NCBI GenBank assembly: GCA_002432095.1
Contig: DJFQ01000227.1
Location: forward strand, 7,267-21,069
Direction: 5' to 3'
Source of the DNA: Marinagarivorans sp. UBA5868
GTDB taxonomy: Bacteria; Pseudomonadota; Gammaproteobacteria; Pseudomonadales; Cellvibrionaceae
DNA length: 13,803 bases
The notes under the pieces are model-generated. The model was not told where the DNA came from and ran no database searches. It saw nothing but the letters and a program-made list of their open reading frames with translations. Numbering within the stretch: position 1 is the first letter of the stretch; every line of letters starts with the position of its first letter. Position numbers and translations under genes: made by a program. Of this stretch, positions 1 through 6,678 are shown piece after piece.

Positions 1-1143
1 ATCGTTGAGATCACCCGCCGCTACTATGAGCAGGAGGACGCCAGTGTTCTGCCGCGCAACATCGGCAACGAAGCCGCCTTTGCCAACGCCATCGCCCTCG
101 ATATCGCCATGGGCGGCAGCACCAATACCATTCTTCACCTGCTGGCAATTGCCCGCGAAGCGGGGACGGATTTCGATCTAAGCACCATTGATCGTCTGAG
201 CCGCAAGGTGCCACAACTGTGCAAGGTGGCGCCCAACACTCAGAAATACCACATCGAAGACGTTCACCGCGCCGGTGGCATCATGGCCATTCTGGGCGAG
301 TTGGACCGCGCCGGCCTGATCAACAACCAATGCAGCACCGTCCACACGCGCACCATGAAAGAAGCCATCGAAAGTTGGGATATCACCCTCAACCCATCGC
401 CTGAAGTAATCAAGTTTTATCGGGCGGGCCCCGCCGGCATTCCAACTCAGCAGGCGTTCAGCCAAGCCACTCGCTGGCCAATGCTGGACGCGGATCGCGC
501 CCAGGGCTGCATCCGCTCCCTCGAACACGCCTACTCTCGCGAAGGCGGTCTGGCGGTACTATTCGGCAATATCGCCGAGAAAGGCTGCGTTGTGAAAACC
601 GCCGGGGTGGACGAGAGCAATTTGGTATTTGAAGGCGTCGCCCATGTCACAGAATCTCAAGATCAGGCGGTGCAACACATTCTTGATGGCCTGGTGAAAG
701 CCGGTGACGTTGTAATTGTTCGTTACGAAGGCCCTAAAGGAGGGCCGGGCATGCAGGAAATGCTCTACCCCACTTCTTATCTGAAATCGAAAGGATTAGG
801 AAAAGCTTGCGCGTTGTTGACCGATGGGCGCTTTTCCGGCGGTACCTCGGGTCTTTCAATCGGCCATGTCAGTCCAGAAGCGGCATCAGGCGGCGCTATC
901 GGTTTGGTACGCGACGGAGACCATATCAAAATCGACATTCCCAACCGCAGTATTAACGTGCTCCTCAGTGATGAAGAACTTGCGGCCCGCCGGCGCGAAC
1001 AGGACAAACTGGGCTGGAAACCCACGGATCCACGACCCCGGCAAGTCAGCGCCGCACTTAAAGCCTATGCATTACTCGCCACCAGTGCGGATATGGGAGC
1101 AGTGCGGGACCTGGACAAACTCGATCGGCTCAGCCACGAATAA
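1..1143 (+). CDS. ilvD: Dihydroxy-acid dehydratase, C-terminal part (5' end outside window)
   Basis: IlvD dehydrates 2,3-dihydroxy-isovalerate and 2,3-dihydroxy-3-methylvalerate to the 2-keto acids, the penultimate step of valine and isoleucine synthesis in the cytoplasm. The frame is open from base 1, so the gene is cut by the window edge. About 380 codons remain of the roughly 615 usual for the enterobacterial-type enzyme. Family hallmarks are visible: [16 protein letters not shown] near the start, [39 protein letters not shown], the KTAGVD segment, [20 protein letters not shown], and [16 protein letters not shown], which holds the active-site serine region. The Fe-S cluster cysteines lie in the missing N-terminal part. 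The stop TAA at 1141-1143 is followed by a hairpin terminator. An ATG at 109 is internal and is not the start. The identification is secure. Confidence 0.97.
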   Translation: MVEITRRYYEQEDASVLPRNIGNEAAFANAIALDIAMGGSTNTILHLLAIAREAGTDFDLSTIDRLSRKVPQLCKVAPNTQKYHIEDVHRAGGIMAILGELDRAGLINNQCSTVHTRTMKEAIESWDITLNPSPEVIKFYRAGPAGIPTQQAFSQATRWPMLDADRAQGCIRSLEHAYSREGGLAVLFGNIAEKGCVVKTAGVDESNLVFEGVAHVTESQDQAVQHILDGLVKAGDVVIVRYEGPKGGPGMQEMLYPTSYLKSKGLGKACALLTDGRFSGGTSGLSIGHVSPEAASGGAIGLVRDGDHIKIDIPNRSINVLLSDEELAARRREQDKLGWKPTDPRPRQVSAALKAYALLATSADMGAVRDLDKLDRLSHE

Positions 1144-1194
1144 GCCACAAAGGGCGACCACACGACACGCGCAATTCCCCCATGGCGCAAAAAC

Positions 1195-1220
1195 AAAAAG
1201 CCCTCGAAAGAGGGCTTTTT
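1195..1220. terminator. Bidirectional intrinsic terminator between ilvD and the TPR gene
   Basis: A perfect 11-bp inverted repeat, AAAAAGCCCTC (1195-1205) and GAGGGCTTTTT (1210-1220), encloses a GAAA loop (1206-1209). Read on the plus strand it ends in a T5 run after the ilvD stop. Read on the minus strand it also ends in T5 after the TPR gene stop at 1242. The two genes converge here, 98 nt apart, so one hairpin can stop both transcripts. Confidence 0.9.
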
Positions 1221-1241
1221 AATATCGCTAAACAGTAAGGT

Positions 1242-2645
1242 TTAAATATTTGCTTTTTTCAGCTCTTCTTCGCGACGTTGCTCGTTCTGCACATATTTCA
1301 TCAGATTCTGCGCGTGAGTCTTATATTTTTCGTCCTTTACTGCTTCCTTCAGCGCTTTAATCGACTCATCGTACTTCTTCATGCTCAAATATGCCGAACC
1401 CATATACATGTTCACTTCTCCCTGGCTGCGTAGACCGCCTTTATTCAACGCCTTTCTCGCAGATGAAACCGCCTCATCATATTTTTCCGCATTCAGGTAG
1501 ATAGCAGTAAGAGTGGCGTAAATCTTCCCGTTATCCATCTTCTGGGCCGCCTCTTCCATAATCGGCAGCGCATCATCCACTTCTTGCGCTTGTGTCAGCG
1601 AAACCGCCCACACTTCGAGATTTTTCGCGTCCCGGCTTACGGTTTTGGACTCTATGCCTTTTTTCATGACCTTGCTGGCCAAATACGGAGCCTCAGCACC
1701 GAGGAAAAGATATGCCAGATTTTTATACTGGTTTTCTTTATCCAACGCACCGGCAACGTACAGGGTATCCATCAATGCCATCTGCTCTTTTTCTTTACCG
1801 TTCATGCCGTAAAGCGACGCGAGTTGCGCCATAACACGAGAATCGGTGTAGTGAATCACGAGCTGCTCGGCGACTTTTTCCGCAGATTTATAATCTTCCT
1901 TGTCGATCAAAATCGCCATCTGCAACTTGTACCAACCTTCACGTGGTGTTTCACCTTTGTCCTGAGCCAACTTGATGGATTTGCTGATCTCCCGCAAAGC
2001 ATCATCTTTTCGGTTCAATAGATACAGGTTCTGTGCGCGGAAATAAAAATAATCGTCCGGCACTACGGTTGGGCACAAAGCTTCCCATTTACTGAAGAAG
2101 TCCAACGCCTCTTGATAGCGCTCTTCAGAAGTCATCAACTGCGCAATTTGGTAGGTTAATTGAGCTTCCAAAGATTCGGGGATATTAGGCGATTTGGATA
2201 GTACCTTCTTGAAGTAATCAATTGCACCGGGGATGTTATCCAGGTTGTACTGCACAACGGCGGCACGCTGATAAAGCTGCGCCCACTCATATTCGTTACA
2301 GTCATCACAACGATCAACCAATTGCTTGAGTTTTGGCCACGCAGCTTGGTAGTTCGGCTCTGGTGATTTGCCGGTTTTCTCGTCGACTTCTGGACTCATC
2401 AAGATGTCGACTTCCGCGACTTTCTTGAAAAACTTTTGGTCCAGCGCTTTCAAGCGACGTTTCTCTGGTGGAGCTTTACAACCGGCCAACTTAGGTGCTG
2501 GAGCCTGGGCCAGCGCAGCATTGTCAACAAATCGCAAACCGACCGTATCCACAGAAGGCAGACTGGTCAAACTCAGGCCGGCCACCGCTGTAAAAATCCC
2601 AGCGATTTTTATTCCAAGAGTTTTGTTCATCTTAATACCACTCAT
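1242..2645 (-). CDS. Secreted tetratricopeptide-repeat protein, last gene of the TonB operon
   Basis: 467 residues. The N-terminus is basic then hydrophobic (about residues 7-30), with a possible signal-peptidase site after AALAQA (residue 48), so the protein is probably periplasmic. From about residue 120 to 440 the sequence is a series of helical pairs with TPR character, for example YDEAVSSARKAL and YDESIKALKEAV near the C-terminus. The end is highly charged. Cysteines occur at 56, 113, 116 and 191, including a DRCDDC (CxxC) motif. The start ATG overlaps the tonB stop as ATGA (2642-2645), implying translational coupling. A second in-frame ATG at 2630 gives a more typical signal peptide (MNKTLG...), so the exact start is uncertain. 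TPR proteins follow tonB in TonB2-type clusters of marine gammaproteobacteria (from memory). The function is unknown; a scaffold or adaptor for the TonB complex is an inference. Confidence 0.85.
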   Translation of the reverse strand: MSGIKMNKTLGIKIAGIFTAVAGLSLTSLPSVDTVGLRFVDNAALAQAPAPKLAGCKAPPEKRRLKALDQKFFKKVAEVDILMSPEVDEKTGKSPEPNYQAAWPKLKQLVDRCDDCNEYEWAQLYQRAAVVQYNLDNIPGAIDYFKKVLSKSPNIPESLEAQLTYQIAQLMTSEERYQEALDFFSKWEALCPTVVPDDYFYFRAQNLYLLNRKDDALREISKSIKLAQDKGETPREGWYKLQMAILIDKEDYKSAEKVAEQLVIHYTDSRVMAQLASLYGMNGKEKEQMALMDTLYVAGALDKENQYKNLAYLFLGAEAPYLASKVMKKGIESKTVSRDAKNLEVWAVSLTQAQEVDDALPIMEEAAQKMDNGKIYATLTAIYLNAEKYDEAVSSARKALNKGGLRSQGEVNMYMGSAYLSMKKYDESIKALKEAVKDEKYKTHAQNLMKYVQNEQRREEELKKANI

Positions 2646-3244
2646 TCTTTGGCCATCTGGAACAGGAACTTATATTGAACTCCCGGTACATCCACAGGCT
2701 GGCCATCTACAACACGGGGTTTATATTTGATCTTCTCAGCTGCTTTAAGTGCCGATCGTTCAAATACTGTGTCCGGACAGTCCGCAACAAATGCGTCTTT
2801 TGTGGTTCCATTGGCAGCCACAGTAAATTCAATTGTGCAATAACCCTCAGTACCACGCTGGGCCGCACGACGCGGATACTCTGGCTGTATCACCGTCAAA
2901 GGAATCATTTCACCGTCGCCAAAACCCGTAGGGCCGGTAATCTGGGGTTTACCGTCGAACGCAGGCCGCATACTGATGCCTTCATTATTAACGTCTGGAG
3001 TATCGAATTCAGGCTCCGGCAAATCCGGTGGCGGTTGCTCCACATCGTCCGGTTTTTCTGGTTTTGCGGTGTCGTATTCCGTTTCAATTTCACGCTCGGG
3101 CATGACGATATCAGGAACTTTAAACTCGATAACCTCGCCAGGACCTTTAATATTGGTTTGGATGAGGACATGCATAAGTAACAGCAACCCGAAAGTCACC
3201 GCCAATGCCATACCGCCAGCGGTCAAAAGTCTTGCAAAGCTCAT
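2642..3244 (-). CDS. tonB: TonB energy-transducing protein (TonB2-like)
   Basis: 200 residues. TonB couples the ExbB/ExbD proton motor to TonB-dependent outer-membrane receptors. One membrane anchor lies at residues 8-28. A short, acidic proline-rich linker follows (about 43-98, with EQPPPDLPEPEF), then a C-terminal TonB domain from about residue 110. That domain carries the conserved YPRRAAQRGTEG segment, FERSALKAAEKIKYKP, and a closing beta strand (VQYKFLFQ). Cys136 and Cys156 sit within the domain. The start at 3244 is chosen because AAGGAG (3252-3257) lies 7 nt upstream and it follows the exbD stop by 4 nt. The longer in-frame extension to 3316 would overlap exbD by about 70 nt, is arginine-rich and would bury the anchor. 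At about 200 residues with a short linker, it fits the TonB2 class better than E. coli TonB. Confidence 0.93.
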   Translation of the reverse strand: MSFARLLTAGGMALAVTFGLLLLMHVLIQTNIKGPGEVIEFKVPDIVMPEREIETEYDTAKPEKPDDVEQPPPDLPEPEFDTPDVNNEGISMRPAFDGKPQITGPTGFGDGEMIPLTVIQPEYPRRAAQRGTEGYCTIEFTVAANGTTKDAFVADCPDTVFERSALKAAEKIKYKPRVVDGQPVDVPGVQYKFLFQMAKE

Positions 3245-3248
3245 ACGA

Positions 3249-3650
3249 TTACTCCTTCTGCACAGCGATGGAGATATCGACAACACCGATCTGGCGCGCC
3301 GCCTGCGCCACATCATTCAGGGTTTTGATGCTGGATTTAGCATCAGCCTGGATAATAACAGGGCTCTTCGGGTTCTCCGCCAGCAACAGCTCAATTTGAT
3401 CCTTTACAAACTGTGGATCAATCTCGTTTTTATCAATCCAAACCTGGTTTTCACCATTGATCGCAACCAGGATTTTGGCGTTTTTAACTCTCGCGGTGTT
3501 CGCATCGGGCCGATCTACTTCAACCCCCGGCTCTTTAATAAAAGTGGCCGTCACTATAAAGAAGATCAACATGATAAATACCACGTCGAGCATAGGGGTC
3601 AGGTCAATGGCCCCTACATCTTCATCAGCGGATGATTTCCTGCTGCTCAT
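3249..3650 (-). CDS. exbD: ExbD biopolymer transport protein
   Basis: 133 residues, a normal ExbD/TolR length. A short cytoplasmic N-terminus leads into one membrane helix (about 22-37) containing the family motif DLTPMLDVVFIMLIFF. Asp22 matches the protonatable aspartate of the motor (Asp25 in E. coli ExbD). The periplasmic domain follows (residues 42-133), with PVIIQADAKSSIKTLNDV typical of the family. In the complex, an ExbD dimer sits within an ExbB pentamer and uses the proton gradient to drive TonB. The start ATG has only a modest purine-rich sequence upstream (AGAGAAG). The preceding exbB stop is 57 nt away, the longest gap inside this operon, and that gap contains a small hairpin (3669-3688). 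tonB follows after 4 nt. Confidence 0.95.
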   Translation of the reverse strand: MSSRKSSADEDVGAIDLTPMLDVVFIMLIFFIVTATFIKEPGVEVDRPDANTARVKNAKILVAINGENQVWIDKNEIDPQFVKDQIELLLAENPKSPVIIQADAKSSIKTLNDVAQAARQIGVVDISIAVQKE

Positions 3651-3668
3651 GGTTACTTCTCTTAATCC

Positions 3669-3688
3669 GGCTGACCCGGAGGCCAGCC
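3669..3688 (-). other. Small intercistronic hairpin between exbB and exbD
   Basis: GGCTG (3669-3673) and CAGCC (3684-3688) form a perfect 5-bp inverted repeat around a 10-nt, GC-rich loop. It lies in the only sizeable gap of the operon, just upstream of the exbD start. No T-run follows, so it is not an intrinsic terminator. A role in mRNA processing or in setting the ExbB:ExbD ratio is possible but speculative, and a 5-bp stem can arise by chance. Confidence 0.3.
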
Positions 3689-3707
3689 ATGGTTAAAGGG
3701 ACAGCGA

Positions 3708-4238
3708 TTAATGGTCCATCGTCAGATGGTCTTCCAGTAATTGCTCTTCACGATTGGCAATCTGGTTCACGATTGTGCTGCCGAATACGCCGGAAATTGC
3801 GGCCACCATGCCTGCCATAGTAGGGATAGTGGCTTGTTTCACGCCCCCGGCCATGGATTTCGCATCGGCGCCGCCGGTAGTGGCAAGCACGTTAAACACT
3901 TCAATCATCCCTGATACCGTTCCCAGCAAACCAAAAAGTGGGCAGAGCGCCGTGATCGTGCCAATTAAATCAAGGTTGGTTCGGATGCTCTCGGAAATTC
4001 GCGATACCATTGCGACGCGGATTTGATGTGCGCTCCAAGACTTTCGCTCAGAGCGTGCATCCCATGCTTCTACCGTTCGCTTCACTGAACTTCGTAGAGC
4101 GCCCCGGTAAAACCAGAGCCGCTCAAATATAAGAGTCCATAAAACAAACGTCAGCACAGCAATCGCAAGCAATACCGGGCCACCAGAGGCCACAAAGGCT
4201 TGGATGGTTTCCAGAGCTTCCGACAATGACCAGGACAT
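3708..4238 (-). CDS. exbB: ExbB-family proton channel subunit (short, ExbB2-like)
   Basis: 176 residues, shorter than E. coli ExbB (about 244) and similar to Vibrio ExbB2. This is the MotA/TolQ/ExbB proton-channel family. Three membrane helices are visible: about 18-40, 91-118 and 134-158. The second contains PLFGLLGTVSGMIEVF, with Thr107 at the position of the conserved GTV threonine. The third contains GGVKQATIPTMAGMVAAISG; Thr140 aligns with the pore threonine, but the usual AIPA/AIPT ending reads AISG. The start ATG has AGGAG (4245-4249) 6 nt upstream and lies 12 nt after the ttpC stop. The C-terminus is short and hydrophilic (EEQLLEDHLTMDH). With ExbD and TonB it should form the core energiser. 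It is distinct from the longer ExbB homologue directly upstream. Confidence 0.93.
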   Translation of the reverse strand: MSWSLSEALETIQAFVASGGPVLLAIAVLTFVLWTLIFERLWFYRGALRSSVKRTVEAWDARSERKSWSAHQIRVAMVSRISESIRTNLDLIGTITALCPLFGLLGTVSGMIEVFNVLATTGGADAKSMAGGVKQATIPTMAGMVAAISGVFGSTIVNQIANREEQLLEDHLTMDH

Positions 4239-4250
4239 GTTTATCTCCTG

Positions 4251-5627
4251 TTAGTTGTTTTCAGCTTTTTCAGCAATGATTCCCGCACTTTGTTCATCTA
4301 ACACATGCACGATGCGTTTGGCTTTACCACTCAGAATGGTATGCATAAACACCGTTGGGATCGCAACCACCAGACCTTGTACGGTTGTTACCAGTGCGGT
4401 CGAAATACCGCCCGCCATCAATTTCGGATCGCCGGCACCGAAGTCAGTGATCGCCTGGAAGGTTTGAATCATACCGGTTACGGTACCCAGCAGACCCATC
4501 AGCGGTGCTACCATGGATATGATCTTGATCATGTTGAGGCCTGACTCGATATGGGGACGCTCTTTCAGAACAGCTTCCTCCAACTTCAACTCAAGAGACT
4601 CGCCATCGATACCTGGGTTGTCTTCGGCAACCTTCAACACTCGGCCAAGCGGGTTATTCGTATTGGCCTTATTCGACTTAAGTTGCTTATTTACTTTTGC
4701 TTCAATAGCTGAAAGAGCAACAAAGCGCCAGATAATCAACAACAAACCTATACCACCCAAACCGAAGAGAATGATGTAACCAACCAGACCACCTTGACTT
4801 ACTCGCTCTTTGAGGTCGGGGCGATTAACCAGAATCTGCATGATTTCTCCACCCAAAGGCAGAGTCGGGTCTACACCAACTTTAACAAAACCGTCTGTGG
4901 CATTTTCCAGCCCGGCAGGATCTGGCAAGCCTTTCGGTTGCATGCGTGGAACTGCCAAAGTATCAGAACCGGAACTGAAGAACAGATATTGACCGTCTGA
5001 CACAACGCCGTAATTACCAATACGCACAACCGCTTGCTCAGACTGCTCGCCGTCACCAAAAGCGACTTTGGCATTGAAGCGGACAACTTTGCCGGCTTCT
5101 ACAGTTTCGCGTTGAATTTCGTATATCAATCGCTCGATTTCTTCAATAGTCGGCAAGCTAGTTTCGTTATCCATTTTTTTGGAGAGTTCATTGGCGAACT
5201 CTTCACGACCTGGATATTGCAAGCTCACCAGTGAATTCTTCAGGTTGGCCTGCAAATCTCCGGAAGCAGTTTTCAAGTGACCAAACAATTCTTTCAATGA
5301 ACCCATACGCTCATCGAGCTGACCACGCAAAGTTTTAATTTGCTGATCCTGCTGCTCGTATGTAGCTTCGAGCTGCGCAGAACGAGCTTCTTCCTGGTCG
5401 CGGGTTTTTTCTGCGTTGGCAAGTAGAGATGCGCGTTGATTTTTTTCACGCAGGAACTCAGCTTCGCGCTGCTGATGCTCTTTACTTTCGCGAACTTTAC
5501 TGTCTTTCATCATCTGCAGCAGTTGATCAAGCGAAGCAGCTTTGTCTTGCGCATGCGCAGCACCGGTCAACAGCAACATGCCCGCTGCTGCCAGACTTAA
5601 GATGTTATTTTTAGCAAAAACTCTCAT
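4251..5627 (-). CDS. ttpC: TtpC-like protein: periplasmic coiled coil fused to an ExbB/MotA domain
   Basis: 458 residues. A signal peptide (1-26, AAHA|QDKA) precedes a long charged, glutamine-rich coiled-coil region (about 30-125) and a mixed beta-rich periplasmic part (about 180-270). The C-terminal ExbB/TolQ domain has helices at about 280-304, 365-392 and 406-432. It carries the hallmark segments PLMGLLGTVTGMIQTF (Thr382) and GGISTALVTTVQGLVVAIPT (Thr415). This matches TtpC, described in Vibrio as a TonB2-complex protein needed for TonB2-dependent iron-siderophore uptake. Its start overlaps the upstream gene as ATGA (5624-5627) and has GGAGG (5635-5639) 7 nt away, so it is translationally coupled. 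The channel residues are intact, so it may contribute to the motor rather than only scaffold it; that is an inference. The symbol is assigned by family and context. Confidence 0.9.
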   Translation of the reverse strand: MRVFAKNNILSLAAAGMLLLTGAAHAQDKAASLDQLLQMMKDSKVRESKEHQQREAEFLREKNQRASLLANAEKTRDQEEARSAQLEATYEQQDQQIKTLRGQLDERMGSLKELFGHLKTASGDLQANLKNSLVSLQYPGREEFANELSKKMDNETSLPTIEEIERLIYEIQRETVEAGKVVRFNAKVAFGDGEQSEQAVVRIGNYGVVSDGQYLFFSSGSDTLAVPRMQPKGLPDPAGLENATDGFVKVGVDPTLPLGGEIMQILVNRPDLKERVSQGGLVGYIILFGLGGIGLLLIIWRFVALSAIEAKVNKQLKSNKANTNNPLGRVLKVAEDNPGIDGESLELKLEEAVLKERPHIESGLNMIKIISMVAPLMGLLGTVTGMIQTFQAITDFGAGDPKLMAGGISTALVTTVQGLVVAIPTVFMHTILSGKAKRIVHVLDEQSAGIIAEKAENN

Positions 5628-6409
5628 TTTGCAGCCTCCGGAGCAGCAATAGGCAGAAGCATAATGTCATTCTGGGCTTTTTTCTGGGCTATGCGAACCG
5701 CGTTGCGGATGGGTGTTTTGTACTCGCCCGCATCCAGCTCAACCCATTGATTGGTTTCGCGATCCCAAACGCCATTTAATGTTCCGTCCGGGGTTTGATA
5801 CATCAGAGCAACTCGGCCAATAGCCAGAATGTTGGCCTGGATATCCTGGCCGCCGACATTCAAAGTAGTTTCATAAGTGTCGACTTTACGAGCGTATTCA
5901 GACTCGATGCTGTAGATCTCTAGCACCTGACGGAATTTCTCCGCGATGGTGACATCTGCATTGTCCATGAGCTCTCGCACGTCAGCGATCCGCGCAAGTC
6001 GAGCTTCTTTTCGATAGGGGGCATCAAGCTCAACAAATTGCTCAATGGCATCAAGCATTTCCAACACCAACGGCTGAATCTGGCGCTGAATAACTGTTAC
6101 TTGACTGATGGATTCTTCCAGTCTGGCCATAATTTCACGCTGACTCGACAATTGTTTATCGAGCTGAGCGTTGTAAACGCGCAAACCTTCTATGGTTTTG
6201 CTGACCTGCTTAAATTTTTCAATCAGGTCAGTGGCTTCATCCTGCAGTTTATTGATGCGCACTTGCGATTTTTGCGCATCCGCAACTTTGGACTGGCCTA
6301 CTGCCAGAAGGGCGTCGAGCGACTGGTCTGCGTAAGACGAGCCAGCAAAAACCGCTCCGGCAGTTAGCACTGTGGACAGTGCCACAGCTTTAATTCGCTG
6401 CTTCTTCAT
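5624..6409 (-). CDS. DUF3450-like periplasmic coiled-coil protein, first gene of the TonB operon
   Basis: 261 residues. A clear signal peptide (1-27, SSYA|DQS) directs it to the periplasm. A long helical, heptad-like region follows (about 30-125), rich in Gln, Glu, Lys and Leu (for example RINKLQDEATDLIEKFKQ). A second half ends in a small beta-rich part containing GTLNGVWDRETNQWVELDAG. I recognise the overall pattern as the DUF3450 family, which accompanies ttpC-exbB-exbD-tonB clusters; this comes from memory. No enzymatic motif is seen. The start ATG has a G-rich ribosome binding site (GGGGGGA) a few bases upstream. It is the first gene after a 269-nt spacer with a candidate promoter, and its stop overlaps the ttpC start. 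The matching coiled coils suggest that it binds the periplasmic part of TtpC, which is an inference. Confidence 0.85.
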   Translation of the reverse strand: MKKQRIKAVALSTVLTAGAVFAGSSYADQSLDALLAVGQSKVADAQKSQVRINKLQDEATDLIEKFKQVSKTIEGLRVYNAQLDKQLSSQREIMARLEESISQVTVIQRQIQPLVLEMLDAIEQFVELDAPYRKEARLARIADVRELMDNADVTIAEKFRQVLEIYSIESEYARKVDTYETTLNVGGQDIQANILAIGRVALMYQTPDGTLNGVWDRETNQWVELDAGEYKTPIRNAVRIAQKKAQNDIMLLPIAAPEAAK

Positions 6410-6459
6410 ATTCCCCCCAACTCGGGTGCTTACGGTAAAAAATCGGACACTGAAAACAC

Positions 6460-6469
6460 CCCGTACGGG
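6460..6469. promoter_or_regulatory. Palindrome CCCGTACGGG in the TonB-operon leader
   Basis: A perfect 10-bp palindrome about 50 nt upstream of the first start codon of the operon (6409), downstream of the candidate promoter and hence in the 5' leader. It could be an operator or part of an mRNA hairpin. I do not recognise it as a known binding site. Confidence 0.25.
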
Positions 6470-6523
6470 TAAATGCCTTCAGAAACTTTTCGAGAGTGCC
6501 TGGGCCAAAACTCAGAGTAGCGC

Positions 6524-6553
6524 ATTTTAAAAGGACGGCTTCGCAACATACAA
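6524..6553 (-). promoter_or_regulatory. Candidate sigma70-like promoter for the TonB operon
   Basis: Read on the minus strand, TTGTAT (6548-6553) is separated by 18 nt from TAAAAT (6524-6529). The -10 matches the consensus at 5 of 6 bases, but the -35 at only 3 of 6, so an activator may be needed. Transcription would start about 105-110 nt upstream of the first gene. The -35 lies inside a short inverted repeat, AACAT-acaa-ATGTT (6545-6558), a possible operator. No convincing Fur box is seen. Operon transcription could also come by read-through from folA. Confidence 0.35.
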
Positions 6554-6588
6554 ATGTTTATCAAGTCGTTGTTTGGCGCCCCGGTGCC

Positions 6589-6650
6589 GGTATCACTTTT
6601 GGTAACACTGGCGCCATTTTTTCCCGGATTCGGTAACAACTGGGTAACAA
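6589..6650. repeat. Four phased GGTA(A/T)CA direct repeats upstream of the TonB operon
   Basis: On the plus strand: GGTATCAC (6589-6596), GGTAACAC (6601-6608), GGTAACAA (6632-6639) and GGTAACAA (6643-6650). Start-to-start distances are 12, 31 and 11 nt, close to one, three and one helical turns, so all copies face roughly the same side of the DNA. They lie between the folA stop (6679) and the candidate -35 (6548-6553), where activator sites would be expected. The inverted pair TGGCGCC (6574-6580) and GGCGCCA (6610-6616) brackets the first two copies. The binding protein is unknown to me. Confidence 0.4.
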
Positions 6651-6678
6651 ACCTGCGAGGAATCCAAAAAAAGTGCAA

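Noticed and set aside
824..1222. 132-codon plus-strand frame overlapping the end of ilvD
   Set aside because: It is a frame shadow of the well-conserved ilvD coding sequence with no recognisable protein features.
3245..3316. N-terminal extension of TonB to 3316
   Set aside because: It overlaps exbD, is rich in arginine, and an ideal AAGGAG site supports the start at 3244.
6574..6622. Plus-strand terminator-like structure: TGGCGCC, 29-nt loop, GGCGCCA and T6
   Set aside because: The loop is very long and no plus-strand gene lies upstream to be terminated. On the minus strand no T-run follows, so it does not serve folA.
6430..6678. 82-codon minus-strand reading frame in the spacer upstream of the TonB operon
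   Set aside because: Composition is not protein-like, there is no convincing ribosome binding site, and it covers the promoter and repeat region.
6410..6678. Fur box controlling the TonB operon
   Set aside because: AT-rich stretches such as TGATAAACATTTG share only a few positions with the Fur consensus; there is no 19-bp palindrome.
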